Below are positions 1 to 9,226 of a DNA stretch of 64,000 bases, piece by piece. Under the pieces are notes generated by a model that ran no database searches, was not told where the DNA came from, and saw nothing but the letters and a program-made list of their open reading frames with translations. The stretch lies in assembly GCA_900609035.2 (NCBI GenBank), contig UXAT02000003.1, forward strand, positions 57,653 to 121,652. The letters run 5' to 3'. The DNA comes from Candidatus Defluviicoccus seviourii (GTDB lineage Bacteria; Pseudomonadota; Alphaproteobacteria; Rhodospirillales; Defluviicoccaceae). Position numbers and translations under genes: made by a program. Within the stretch, counting starts at the first letter, position 1; each line of letters starts with the position of its first letter.

Positions 1-412
1 CCGGTCACCCGACGCCTGCGAACGATGCCCCAGCAACATCCTTATCATTTTTCTGGAAAAGCGACAACAGATTTGCTTCAAACCATAGCCAAGAAAGTGG
101 CGCGATGCTCAGTTACAAATGCAAGAAATCCACACCGGCATTGAATGGCGCTTAATACGCACATCAGGGGAGCGGGCTCTATCGACCGCCCTTTTAAGTG
201 GCGTTTCTTTCGCTGCGTGCTCGCTGCCCACCGGCGCAGCTGCGGACTTGCTTCCTCCGAGGGCGGAGCTTGGGCGCCTGTGCTGCGCTGTCAATGGCGA
301 TGCGGGGATCACTAGGCTTTCCTATGAAACGTGCGGGGGCCGGCCAATCATCATCGGCAATCGCGTCTGTCGTGCGTTGCCATACACCGCTTAGCAGGGC
401 GAGGGCTGAGAC
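1..412. other. stretch without a supported gene
   Basis: No reading frame here looks like a known protein. A 91-codon plus-strand frame at 119-394 gives an arginine- and alanine-rich product with no recognisable domain. The last few bases (401-405, GAGGG) form a good ribosome binding site for the following gene. Bases 1-120 are AT-richer than the rest and could hold a promoter, but I cannot point to clear boxes. Confidence 0.5.
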
Positions 413-1141
413 ATCATTCTCCTGTTCACCGATTACGGCCGTCGCGGCCCTTACGTCGCCCAGGTCACGGCCGTCCTGCGCCGCGCTGCGCCGGATGTCG
501 ATGTCGTCGCGCTCATATCGGACGCACCGACGTATCATCCGCGGGCGGCCGCATATTTGCTCGCTGCCTATGCGCCGGAATTCCCGCGTGGCAGCGTGTT
601 CTTGTGTGTGGTCGATCCCGGCGTCGGCACGGCGCGCGGTGCCGGCGCCTTGCGGGCGGACGGCCGCTGGTACGTCGGGCCGGACAACGGTCTGTTCGAG
701 GTCATCATCCGTCGTGCCGGCCGGGCGCAATGGTGGCCGCTGCCGGCGCCCGTGGAGCCGATACCCGCGACGTTTCATGGCCGCGACTGGTTCGCAGGCG
801 TGGCTGCCCGGCTTGCCCGCGGCGCTGCACCGCCGGGCGGGCAGGCGATCGCCGCGCCTCCGCGCTGGCCGGACTGGCCTGACGATCTCAGTGAGATCAT
901 TTATATTGATGGGTTCGGTAACGCGATGAGCGGCTTGCGCGCGCGTGGCATCGACCGGCGCACGAGGGTCATCGTCCAGCAGCACAGGCTCGGCTGGGCG
1001 CGCACCTTCGCCGATGTTCCGCTTGGCGCCCCATTCTGGTACGAGAATGCCAATGGCCTGCTTGAGATCGCTGTCAATCAGGGGAGCGCTGCGCAGCTGC
1101 TTGCGCTTGCCGCAGGATCGCCGATCGAACTCGCTGTGTGA
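413..1141 (+). CDS. SAM hydroxide adenosyltransferase (DUF62 family)
   Basis: About 242 residues. The family hydrolyses S-adenosylmethionine to adenosine and methionine and is related to SAM-dependent fluorinase/chlorinase. Family motifs are LFTDYG at the N-terminus, VDPGVGT near residue 70, YVGPDNGLFE near 90, and IDGFGNAM near 165. Similarity to the usual N-terminus (M-I-V-L-F-T-D-F-G) begins exactly at 413, but the codon there is ATC, and an in-frame TGA lies at 407-409, so no ATG, GTG or TTG can supply these residues. The first ordinary start, TTG at 557, would remove about 48 conserved residues including LFTDYG. A GAGGG Shine-Dalgarno seven bases before 413 supports initiation at the ATC. 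Either this is a rare AUC start, a mutated start, or a sequence error. The family call is firm; the start is not. Confidence 0.8.
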   Translation: MILLFTDYGRRGPYVAQVTAVLRRAAPDVDVVALISDAPTYHPRAAAYLLAAYAPEFPRGSVFLCVVDPGVGTARGAGALRADGRWYVGPDNGLFEVIIRRAGRAQWWPLPAPVEPIPATFHGRDWFAGVAARLARGAAPPGGQAIAAPPRWPDWPDDLSEIIYIDGFGNAMSGLRARGIDRRTRVIVQQHRLGWARTFADVPLGAPFWYENANGLLEIAVNQGSAAQLLALAAGSPIELAV

Positions 1142-1259
1142 CGCGGATCACACTTCGACCATGCCGCGAACGTTTATTGAGTTTAGGCACGCGTACAATC
1201 AGGGTGGCGACGGCCACAGGAAAGCGTGAAGCAGTGACGCCAATGGTTCGGTAGCGGCC

Positions 1260-2093
1260 ATGTTCAGTGTCAAGTTCTGGGGCGTGCGGGGAAGCATCGC
1301 CTGTTGCTCGGTCGGCCATGTCGCTTACGGCGGCAATACGAGCTGCATCGAGGTGAAAGCAGGCGACCACCGTTTCATCCTCGACGCCGGCACCGGCATC
1401 CGCATGCTCGGCAAGGAGCTGGTCGAGAACGACGTGCGGGCGATCCATCTACTGCTCAGCCACACGCATTGGGACCACATCAACGGCTTTCCATTCTTTC
1501 GCCCCGCCTACGATCCGAAGCGGCGCTTGAGCGTGCTCGCCGGCAACCTCAAGACCTACGGAGGGGTCGAGAGCGTGCTGGCGCGGCAGATGCAGGAGCC
1601 GGTGTTTCCGGTCCCGCTCGATGCGATGAAGGCGATCGTCGAGTGGCAGGACTTCGATGCCGGCGATGCGTTCGCGCTGTATCCGGATGTTCAAGTGCGA
1701 ACGGCACCACTCAACCATCCGAACGGCGCGACCGGCTACCGGATCGAGCACGCCGGCAGGGCGGCCTGCTACATTACCGATACCGAGCACATCCCCGGCC
1801 ATCCAGATGAAAAGATCTTAGGCCTGATAGCGGGCGCCGATCTCGTCATCTACGACAGCACCTACACCGAGGAGGAGTTTCCCGCCCATATCGGCTGGGG
1901 CCATTCGACCTGGAACGAAGCGGTGCGGCTCTGTCGCATGGCCGGTGCCAAGCGGCTTGCGATCTTCCACCATGAAGCCGATCACGACGACACCTTCATG
2001 GATGCCGTCGGTGTCGAGGCGTCTCAGCTCTGGAGCGGTGCGTTCGTAGCCCGCGAGGGGATGGAAATTCGCCTCGACGATCCGGTGCCCTGA
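1260..2093 (+). CDS. MBL-fold metallohydrolase
   Basis: A 277-residue metallo-beta-lactamase-fold hydrolase. The protein opens with FSVKFWGVRGS, typical of the RNase Z/PhnP-like soluble branch. The dinuclear metal motif HTHWDH lies near residue 70, followed by LNHPNG near 152, ITDTEH near 173, and a distal histidine-rich FHHEADHDD near 238. The substrate cannot be read from sequence; relatives include phosphodiesterases and cyclic-nucleotide or RNA processing enzymes. It stands alone, downstream of the DUF62 gene by about 120 bases and convergent with the secretion genes. Cytoplasmic, with no signal peptide. Confidence 0.85.
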   Translation: MFSVKFWGVRGSIACCSVGHVAYGGNTSCIEVKAGDHRFILDAGTGIRMLGKELVENDVRAIHLLLSHTHWDHINGFPFFRPAYDPKRRLSVLAGNLKTYGGVESVLARQMQEPVFPVPLDAMKAIVEWQDFDAGDAFALYPDVQVRTAPLNHPNGATGYRIEHAGRAACYITDTEHIPGHPDEKILGLIAGADLVIYDSTYTEEEFPAHIGWGHSTWNEAVRLCRMAGAKRLAIFHHEADHDDTFMDAVGVEASQLWSGAFVAREGMEIRLDDPVP

Positions 2094-2118
2094 GGACGGG
2101 CTAAGGGCTTAAGGCGCA

Positions 2119-3408
2119 TCAGCGCTCGCGGAAGGCCTCGTGGCGCAGCTTCAGGACCGGCTTGATCAGATACTGCCAGACCGATTTCCGGCCGGTGTGA
2201 ATGTCGACCACGGCTTGCATGCCGGGAGAGATCGGCATGCTGGCACCGTTGGTTTCGAGAGCGGTCTTCTCGGTTTCAACGACTACCTCGAAGAAGGTCT
2301 GGCCGCTGCTGTCTGTGGTTGTGTCCGGCGCCACCGCGGCGACCCGGCCGGCGAGCCCGCCATACTGCACAAAGTCATAGGTGCTGATCTTGACCAGCGC
2401 CGGCTGGCCTGCGTTGACGTAGCCGCGGTCGATCGGGTTGAGCCGCGCCCGGACGACCAGATCGTCGCCTAAGGGTACGATCTCCATGATCGGCTCGCGC
2501 GGGGCGACCACGCCGCCGATCGTGTGATAGCGCAGCCGCTTGACGATGCCCTCGATCGGGCTGCGGATCTCGGCGCGGACGTCCTGGTCAGTGGCCTCAG
2601 CCAGAAGCTCGCGCAGGCGGGCGAGCGACTGCTCGGTCGCTTCCAGCTGTTCTTGCGCCTCGCGACGGAAGCGGATCTCGGCCTCCTGGCGCCGTTTCAC
2701 CGCCTCGGTCTGGGCGGCGCGGGCGCGCGGCACCGCCTGGGTCAGGCCCTTGAGTTCACCTGAGAGCTTTTCGACCTCCGCCTGCAGCTGCAGGTGCTCC
2801 ATTTGCGGCGTCAGACCATCTTTTAGGAGCGCACCCGACATGTCGAGCCGCTGCCGTGCGAGCGCGAGGCCATTGCCAACTGCCGTCCGGCGCGCTTCAA
2901 GTTCCTGCACCTCGAGGACGCGCTGGCGGATCTGATCGTCGAGCACGCCCAGGGTCGAGGCGCGCTCGCTGCGCCGTGCGGCGAACCCGTCGCGTTCAGC
3001 CGCCGCCAGATCGGGCCGTTGCCGGGCGATCTCCTTCGGCAGGCTGAGCGTCCCGCCCGAGATTTCCGCACCAAGGCGGGCGCGGCGCAACAATTCGCCG
3101 TCGAGCCGCGCCTGCAGTTCGTTGCGATTGACGCCGGCGGTGGCAAGGTTGAGCTGCACGAGCGGGGTGCCGGCCGCGACCACCGCTCCCTCCTGAACGT
3201 GGATCTTCTCTACGATGCCGCCTTCGAGGTGCTGGATCACCTTCACGCGCCCTTGCGGCACAACCTCGCCGGTCGCAACGGCAACCTCGTCGAGCTCGGC
3301 GAATACGCTCCAGACGGCAAGGCCGGTCAGGAGCGCCATCACCGGCCAGGCTGCGGCCCGCCAGGTGGGGAGCGGATGGCGCGCGATCAGGTCATCGAGC
3401 GGGCTCAT
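2119..3408 (-). CDS. HlyD-family membrane fusion protein of a type I secretion system
   Basis: A 429-residue periplasmic adaptor. The start is the ATG at 3408, which overlaps the stop of the upstream ABC gene by four bases (ATGA); an in-frame extension further upstream lies inside the ABC gene and is not used. There is one N-terminal membrane helix (residues about 18-37), then an early lipoyl half with the VIQHLEGGIVEKI motif, a long alpha-helical coiled-coil hairpin (about 130-300, rich in E, L, R, Q), and a second lipoyl/beta-barrel region (SPIEGIVKRL). It should bridge the inner-membrane ABC exporter to a TolC-like channel. No outer-membrane partner is encoded nearby. Confidence 0.9.
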   Translation of the reverse strand: MSPLDDLIARHPLPTWRAAAWPVMALLTGLAVWSVFAELDEVAVATGEVVPQGRVKVIQHLEGGIVEKIHVQEGAVVAAGTPLVQLNLATAGVNRNELQARLDGELLRRARLGAEISGGTLSLPKEIARQRPDLAAAERDGFAARRSERASTLGVLDDQIRQRVLEVQELEARRTAVGNGLALARQRLDMSGALLKDGLTPQMEHLQLQAEVEKLSGELKGLTQAVPRARAAQTEAVKRRQEAEIRFRREAQEQLEATEQSLARLRELLAEATDQDVRAEIRSPIEGIVKRLRYHTIGGVVAPREPIMEIVPLGDDLVVRARLNPIDRGYVNAGQPALVKISTYDFVQYGGLAGRVAAVAPDTTTDSSGQTFFEVVVETEKTALETNGASMPISPGMQAVVDIHTGRKSVWQYLIKPVLKLRHEAFRER

Positions 3409-5141
3409 GCGCGGCTCGGCCGTGCTTCTGCTGCCGGGCGGACCTCGATCAGGCGGCGCAGGATCGCTGCGCCGGGTCCAGTTGCGGTGAGCGTTCCGCG
3501 CTCCAGCACGCTCACCGTATCGCACGCCGACAAGAGAACGAGGCTGTGGGTGGCGATCACGACCGTCGCTTCGCGGGCGAGATCGATCAGCGTGCGCCGG
3601 AGCGCTTTCTCCGCCTGATGGTCGAGGTTGCTTGACGGTTCGTCCAACAGCAACACTGCCGGCCGGCCAAGAAGCGCGCGGGCGATCACCAGCCGCTGCC
3701 GCTGACCGGCGGACAGGCGCCGCCCGGCCTCGCCGATATCGGTCGCGTAGCCGTCCGGCAGATCGATGATGTCGGCGTGAATGCCCGCGGCTTCGGCCGC
3801 CTGGACGATGGCTGCGTCGTCGGCATCAGGTTGGTGCAGCGCGATGTTGGTGCGGATCGAGCCCGCGAACAGCACACACTCCTGCGGCACCACGCCGAGC
3901 CAGCCGGCGATCTCGCGGCGCGTGTACTGGCAAATGTCGCCGCCATCGATCAGGACCCGGCCGGCATCGCAACCGTAGAGGCCCTGGATCAGCTTCAGAA
4001 ACGTGCTCTTGCCGCTGCCGTTCGGCCCCATCAAGCCATGCAGGCCGGTGGCCGGCAGATCGAGGCTGATGCCGCGCAGCATCGGATGGGCGGCACCAGG
4101 ATAGGCAAAGGAGGCGTTCTCGATGGTGATCCGCCCGCGCGGGCGCCCGAGCTCAAGCACGCTCTCGGTCCGCTCGCCAGGCAGTGCGAAGGCGTGGCCG
4201 AGCCGACGCGCGGCCTGGGCGAACGCGGCATAGGTCCGCCAGTTGGTCACCAGTTGGTTGAGCGGCCCGATCAGCCGGCCGCTCAGCATGTTGGCGGCAA
4301 TCAGCGCACCGATAGTGAGTCGCTGCTCCAGGATTGCGATCGCACCGAAGGTCGTCATGGCGACGGTCGTCGCCATCGTCACCGCGGCTGCGAGATTGGC
4401 GTAGCCGTCGGCGTGCGCCCCTCGATCAAGCGCGTGGCCGATCGCGCGCGCATGCCGCTCCTCCCAGGTCGGTACCAGCGCGCCTTCGAGCGCCAGCGCC
4501 TTCACCGTTTCGCGGCCGGCGATCATCTCCGCCACGAGGCTGTCCCGCGCCGCTGCGCTGTCGCGTTCCTTCGCCGTGCCACGTGTCATCGATGCACCGG
4601 AACCCCAGGCGATGAACACGAACACGGGCAGGACAGCGAGGATGACCCAGGCGACGGGCTGGGCGATGAGAAAGGTCAGCGTCAGGAACAAGACCACGAA
4701 CGGCAGATCGCAGATTAGGACAGCCGAACCGCCGGAGAGCGCGTTGCGAACCTGCTCGACGTCGCGGAACAGTGCCTGCCAGTAGGGTGCCGGCTGGCGC
4801 TCCAGAACGACCAGCGGCAGCGTCCCAATTTTCTCCATCAGCAGTCGGCCAATGAGCGCGTCGAGCTTGAGCGCCACCGTCTGCAGCACCCGTGCCCGCA
4901 TCTGCCGCAAGATGAAGTCGAACACCATGACCAGCACCATGGCGGCGACAAGCGCGGCCAGCGTGTTGAGGCCGGCATGGAATACGACCCGGTCGTAAAC
5001 CTGCAGCACGAACACTGGCACCGCGAGCGCCAGGAGGTTCACGAACAGGGATACGACGACTACCTCGGCAAACGCAGGCGCGAGGGGTCTGAGGAACCCG
5101 GTCAGCCAGGAATGGGAACCACGGCCAGACATCGGCCGCAT
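3405..5141 (-). CDS. type I secretion ABC transporter, permease-ATPase fusion
   Basis: A 578-residue half transporter of the PrtD/HlyB-like class. The N-terminal half (about 1-300) contains the exporter membrane domain with some five to six hydrophobic segments. The C-terminal half is an ATPase with Walker A GPNGSGKST near residue 370, a Q-loop region, signature LSAGQRQRL (LSGGQ in most relatives), and Walker B VLLLDEPSS, followed by a switch-region ATHS. There is no N-terminal C39 peptidase domain, so it should export an unprocessed substrate carrying a C-terminal signal rather than a double-glycine peptide. It is translationally coupled to the HlyD gene. No RTX-repeat substrate gene is visible in the window. 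ATG at 5141 is used; ATG at 5132 is an alternative. Confidence 0.9.
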   Translation of the reverse strand: MRPMSGRGSHSWLTGFLRPLAPAFAEVVVVSLFVNLLALAVPVFVLQVYDRVVFHAGLNTLAALVAAMVLVMVFDFILRQMRARVLQTVALKLDALIGRLLMEKIGTLPLVVLERQPAPYWQALFRDVEQVRNALSGGSAVLICDLPFVVLFLTLTFLIAQPVAWVILAVLPVFVFIAWGSGASMTRGTAKERDSAAARDSLVAEMIAGRETVKALALEGALVPTWEERHARAIGHALDRGAHADGYANLAAAVTMATTVAMTTFGAIAILEQRLTIGALIAANMLSGRLIGPLNQLVTNWRTYAAFAQAARRLGHAFALPGERTESVLELGRPRGRITIENASFAYPGAAHPMLRGISLDLPATGLHGLMGPNGSGKSTFLKLIQGLYGCDAGRVLIDGGDICQYTRREIAGWLGVVPQECVLFAGSIRTNIALHQPDADDAAIVQAAEAAGIHADIIDLPDGYATDIGEAGRRLSAGQRQRLVIARALLGRPAVLLLDEPSSNLDHQAEKALRRTLIDLAREATVVIATHSLVLLSACDTVSVLERGTLTATGPGAAILRRLIEVRPAAEARPSRA

Positions 5142-5254
5142 GTATAACCCATACAGGGGCTATAATACAGCGGTGTTTGCTCGTTGCGCGCGCCTTCAGC
5201 AACCAAAGGGCGTCGGCGCTGCTTGCTGGTTATCCCGCCTGCGGCATTGTCCGC

Positions 5255-7966
5255 CTAGGCTGCCTGCGGCTCCGCCGCTCCGGCGCTCTGCGGAAAGATG
5301 TACGTCACTTCCATGACGTCGTCGTCAGGGACTCTGCGGCTCTTGAAGCCCAGACTGTGAACCATGTCCAACATGCGCCGGTTGTCGCACAGGACGAGCC
5401 CGGTGATCTGCTTGAAGCCGCGAGCGCCGCAGTAGGCGATGATCTTGTCCATCAACTTGCGCCCCAGGCCCTGTCCTTTGAGATCGGAGCGGATCAGGAT
5501 CGCATACTCGGCACTTTCAGGGGTACCGTCGGCGACGATGCGGACGACGCCCAGCGTCTCCGCCGTCGCTGGATCGGTGGGGCTGGGCGCGGTGACGATG
5601 ATCGCCATCTCCCGGTCGTAGTCGATCTGGGTTAGGCGTGCCATTTCAGCGTGCGGAATCCGCCGAACATGGTGGAAGAAGCGCAGCCGAATGTCCTCCG
5701 GCGTTACCTTCGACAGGAACTCGTAATGCGCAGGCTCATCCTCCGGCCGGATCGGGCGCAACAGCACTTCCCGCCCATTGGCAAGCGTGAACACCTCCTC
5801 GACGTCCTTCGGGTACGGACGGATGGCAAGCCTGCTGTCGGCGTTCTCGGCTGCCGGTGCCACCTGGATCGCGGCGTCGACGGCGAATACGCCGTTCGCA
5901 TCGACAAACAACGGATTGATGTCGAGCGAGACGATCTCCGGCAGGTCGATGATCATCTGGCTGACCTGGACTAGAACCAGGCACAACGCGTCGATGTCGG
6001 CCGGTGGGCAGTCGCCGTAGCCTGTCAACAGTTTCGCCACCCGCGTCCGGTTCACCAGTTCGCGCGCGAGGCTCATGTTGAGTGGCGGCAGCGCGACGGC
6101 GCGATCGCTGATGATGTCGCTCGCCGGACCGCCATGGCCGAAGATGATGACTGGGCCGAAGACCGGATCGACGGTCATCCGGATCATCACCTCCTGGGCG
6201 CCGGGGCGGAGCACCATGCGCTCGATGATAAAGCCCTGGACGAATGCGCCGGGTTTGCGATCCCGCACCCGCTCCAGCATGCTTTCAGCGGCTTGGCGAA
6301 CGCTGTCGGGCGAATTGAGGAACAGGTCGACGCCGCCGACCTCGCCGCGATGGGCGATCTCCGGCGACTGGATCTTGAGCGCGACCGGAAAGCCCATCTT
6401 GGTCGCAAAGGCGGCGGCTTCCGGCGGGTCCTTGGCGATGCGCGCTTCGGCGGTGGCGATACCGTAGGCGGAAAGGATGGCCTTGGTCTCGCGCCGACTG
6501 AGCGACCGCCCGCCGCGGCCGAGGATCTCCTCGATCACCAGGCGCGCGGCTTCGCTTGCCGGCGTGAACCCGGCCGGCGTCGACGCTGGCGTTTCCATCA
6601 GGATTTCCCGATTGCGGCGAAAACGCACCATGTGCATGAAGGCCTGGACCGCAAGCGTTGGCGTTTCGTAAGTGGGGATGCCGGCGTCGGCGAACAGGCG
6701 GCGCGCTTCGGCGACGCGCTGGCCGCCCATCCAGCTGGTTAGCACCGCGCCGCGCTTCTCCTTGACGGCCTTGATGATGGCCTGGGCGGCGCCCGTGCTC
6801 GACATCGAGAACACCGGGGCGTGCACGACCATCAACGCATCGACCTGCGGATCGGACAACAGCGCCTTCGCCGCTTCACCGTAACGTTCCGGCGCCGCCT
6901 CGCCGTCGAGGACGACCGGATTGGTGCAGGGCCATCCCTTCGGCAGGTGGTTGGCGAGTGCTGCCGCCGTCTCTGTTGACAAGGTGGCCAAGTTGCCGCC
7001 GTCAAGCAGCAGGGCATCGACGGCAAGCGCGGCGATACCGCGGCCGTTCGCCAACAGAGCCAGGCGCTCCGCTTTGAGCGGTTTGGTCCGGCCGAGCGTT
7101 TCGACGGCAGCGAACAGCTCACCGAAGCCGTGCACGCGCAGCATGCCGGCGCGGCGGATGGCGGCGTCGTAAACGGCATCGGAGCCCGACGCCCGCTCGT
7201 CGCCGAAAGTGGTTCGCCGCCCTTCCGGCGTGCGGCCCGACTTCACCACCAGCACCGGCTTGTTGCGGCTGGCGCCACGGCCGGCCGACATGAAGGTGCG
7301 GCCGCACTTGATCTCCTCGACGTAGAGGACGATCGCGCGCGTCATCGCGTCGTTGCCGAGGTAGTCGACGATGTCGGCGATATCGACGTCGGTGCCGTTG
7401 CCGAGCGAGACAAAATAGGAGAAGCCGATGTCCCGCTCGCGTGCCCAGTCGAGTACGGCGGTGCCCATCGTCGATGATTGCGAGACGAAGCCGACGCCGC
7501 CCGGCAGCGCGCCCGCGTGCGCAATGGTGGCGTTGAGGCCGATGCCCGGCACCATCACGCCCAGGCAGTCGGGGCCGAGCAGGCGCACGCCGCAGCGCTG
7601 GGCCTCGGTTTGCACCGTGGCATTGAGGAGGCCGCCGCCGTTATGTGGCGCCGAGAGGTTCTCCGCGAGGAGGATGGCGGCCCGCGTTCCGCGTTCGCCG
7701 AGCTCCCGAATCAGCGCTGGCAGCGCCGGCTGGCGGCCGCAGACGACGGCGAGATCGGGTGTGATCGGCAGCCTGCCGATCTCGGGATAGGCAAGCACGC
7801 CTGCAATCGCCCGCTCGGACTCGGTGACCGGCATGATCGGCCCCTCGAAGCCGCCATGCAGCAGGTTGTGCATGACCACATTGCCGGCGGCCCCGTCACG
7901 ATTAGTCGCCCCCACCACGACGACCGAGCGGGGGTAGAACATCTTCTCAAGGTTTTGCAGCGGCAT
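5255..7966 (-). CDS. Pat-like protein lysine acetyltransferase (CoA-ligase-like domains plus GNAT)
   Basis: 903 residues, the size and domain order of PatZ/Pat: CoA-binding and ligase-CoA domains (1 to about 450), an ATP-grasp domain (about 480-690, with FGHGGPASD), and a C-terminal GNAT domain (about 725-890, with LKGQGLGRKLMDKI as the acetyl-CoA loop). In true ADP-forming acyl-CoA synthetases the first half carries a catalytic histidine in an SHTG-type motif. Here the equivalent segment between KSGRTPEGRR and SGSDAVYDAA has no histidine, which fits a regulatory, non-synthetase role. Such enzymes acetylate lysines of acyl-CoA synthetases and other metabolic enzymes. A nucleotide cyclase gene lies upstream on the same strand, 170 bases away. 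Confidence 0.88.
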   Translation of the reverse strand: MPLQNLEKMFYPRSVVVVGATNRDGAAGNVVMHNLLHGGFEGPIMPVTESERAIAGVLAYPEIGRLPITPDLAVVCGRQPALPALIRELGERGTRAAILLAENLSAPHNGGGLLNATVQTEAQRCGVRLLGPDCLGVMVPGIGLNATIAHAGALPGGVGFVSQSSTMGTAVLDWARERDIGFSYFVSLGNGTDVDIADIVDYLGNDAMTRAIVLYVEEIKCGRTFMSAGRGASRNKPVLVVKSGRTPEGRRTTFGDERASGSDAVYDAAIRRAGMLRVHGFGELFAAVETLGRTKPLKAERLALLANGRGIAALAVDALLLDGGNLATLSTETAAALANHLPKGWPCTNPVVLDGEAAPERYGEAAKALLSDPQVDALMVVHAPVFSMSSTGAAQAIIKAVKEKRGAVLTSWMGGQRVAEARRLFADAGIPTYETPTLAVQAFMHMVRFRRNREILMETPASTPAGFTPASEAARLVIEEILGRGGRSLSRRETKAILSAYGIATAEARIAKDPPEAAAFATKMGFPVALKIQSPEIAHRGEVGGVDLFLNSPDSVRQAAESMLERVRDRKPGAFVQGFIIERMVLRPGAQEVMIRMTVDPVFGPVIIFGHGGPASDIISDRAVALPPLNMSLARELVNRTRVAKLLTGYGDCPPADIDALCLVLVQVSQMIIDLPEIVSLDINPLFVDANGVFAVDAAIQVAPAAENADSRLAIRPYPKDVEEVFTLANGREVLLRPIRPEDEPAHYEFLSKVTPEDIRLRFFHHVRRIPHAEMARLTQIDYDREMAIIVTAPSPTDPATAETLGVVRIVADGTPESAEYAILIRSDLKGQGLGRKLMDKIIAYCGARGFKQITGLVLCDNRRMLDMVHSLGFKSRRVPDDDVMEVTYIFPQSAGAAEPQAA

Positions 7967-8136
7967 TAGCGGTTACGGTCCTGTTGGCCGTCACGCCCGG
8001 CGCAAGTCCTGCGCTCGGTTGTGGCCGGCGCGGGCAAGGAGGGTTGCACAAATCGGCATCTGCGATTGCGGACGGTGCGATCCCAACCTCAATATGGTGA
8101 GCGCCGATCCTTGACGAGCTCTTAGCCTCGAAAAAA

Positions 8137-9099
8137 TCATAACCGAACACGGTGCCGAACACCAAGGCGTTTTGTTGCATTGCACAAATCGGTCATCTTG
8201 GCAGCTCGCAGGCGCCGGCAGCGTTCGGCGTGAAGCCGGTACAAAGGATCATGTTCGTTTAGCGCAATGGCCGCCGCAAAGGCCCGCTCCGCTGCAGCAA
8301 ACCGGCCGGCGCGGCTGGCCGCGAGGCCGCGGTGGTAGTGCCGCAGCGCCGCGCGCAGGCCGGGAAAGGTCGACTCGCTAAGATGATCAAGCACTTCGTA
8401 AACAGGTGCGGTTTCGCCAAAGTCGTACAGCGGTGGCTCGTGCGGGTGCGACGCGTCGAGAAGCCTGAGGCAATAGCGATCCGCGAGGTGCCGGCGCACG
8501 GAAGCGCTGATCAGGATGCTGGCGTGGCAGCGCTTGCACGCCTGTTGCAGTGCAAAAGCGGAATTGACATTGGCACCGATGACGGTGGGGGCAACCCAGG
8601 TCCCGGCGCCGACGCGGCCGAAGAACACCTCGCCGGCGTCGATGCCGATCGCGACGGCGATCGCGGTGCCGGCCGCATGCGGCGCGGTTCGGTTGAGATC
8701 GGCGACTCGGCGCTGAATGGCGATCGCCGCGCGGACGGCCCGATCCGCCTCGTCGCCTTCCGCCATCGGCAGGCCGAAGACTGCAAGCACGGCGTCACCA
8801 ATAAACTTATCGATGCTGCCGGCTTCGGCTTCGATGCACGGCACGATGGCGCCGAACAGGCGGTTGAGGAACGCGGCCGTGGCGGCGGCGCCAAGCCGCC
8901 GGCTGAGGCCCGTGAAGCCGCGCACATCGGCCACCAAGACGGTGGCGGCGGTGGTGCCTTCGTTCGTCGGAAGCCAGGCGGAACCGTGCGCAACCCAAGC
9001 CCCGGCCGCCGCCGGCCTTGCCGGTACGACGATCGCCGCCGCGCTGCTCGGGGCGGCACGGGGGCAAAGCAAGCCCAGCGGGGCAGGTGTGGGCGGCAT
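8137..9099 (-). CDS. class III adenylate/guanylate cyclase domain protein
   Basis: 320 residues with one cyclase homology domain (about 50-210). Metal-binding aspartates are visible in VLVADVRGFTGLSR and IDKFIGDAVLAVFG, the latter also holding the purine-contact lysine. The normal GDTVNLAARLE segment reads GANVNSAFALQ, so the asparagine is present but the transition-state arginine position is alanine, and activity may be low or altered. After it comes an alpha-helical, TPR-like tail (about 250-300, rich in A, R, E). There is no membrane segment. The N-terminal 40 residues are low-complexity alanine/proline-rich. The gene precedes the Pat-like acetyltransferase on the same strand. Family call firm; product (cAMP or cGMP) not determined. 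Confidence 0.85.
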   Translation of the reverse strand: MPPTPAPLGLLCPRAAPSSAAAIVVPARPAAAGAWVAHGSAWLPTNEGTTAATVLVADVRGFTGLSRRLGAAATAAFLNRLFGAIVPCIEAEAGSIDKFIGDAVLAVFGLPMAEGDEADRAVRAAIAIQRRVADLNRTAPHAAGTAIAVAIGIDAGEVFFGRVGAGTWVAPTVIGANVNSAFALQQACKRCHASILISASVRRHLADRYCLRLLDASHPHEPPLYDFGETAPVYEVLDHLSESTFPGLRAALRHYHRGLAASRAGRFAAAERAFAAAIALNEHDPLYRLHAERCRRLRAAKMTDLCNATKRLGVRHRVRL

Positions 9100-9226
9100 G
9101 GGGCCTTGCGGAACTGCGCCTGGCGCTGTGTGTGGCTAAGGCAAACGCACGAACGGTCGAAGATACCGCGCCAAGTGTTGCCAACACCCTAACACGCCTG
9201 CTTTCAGGGCAAGGCAAGCGACCGCT

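Noticed and set aside
119..394. 91-codon plus-strand frame before the DUF62 gene
   Set aside because: No recognisable domain, no convincing ribosome binding site, composition like a high-GC shadow.
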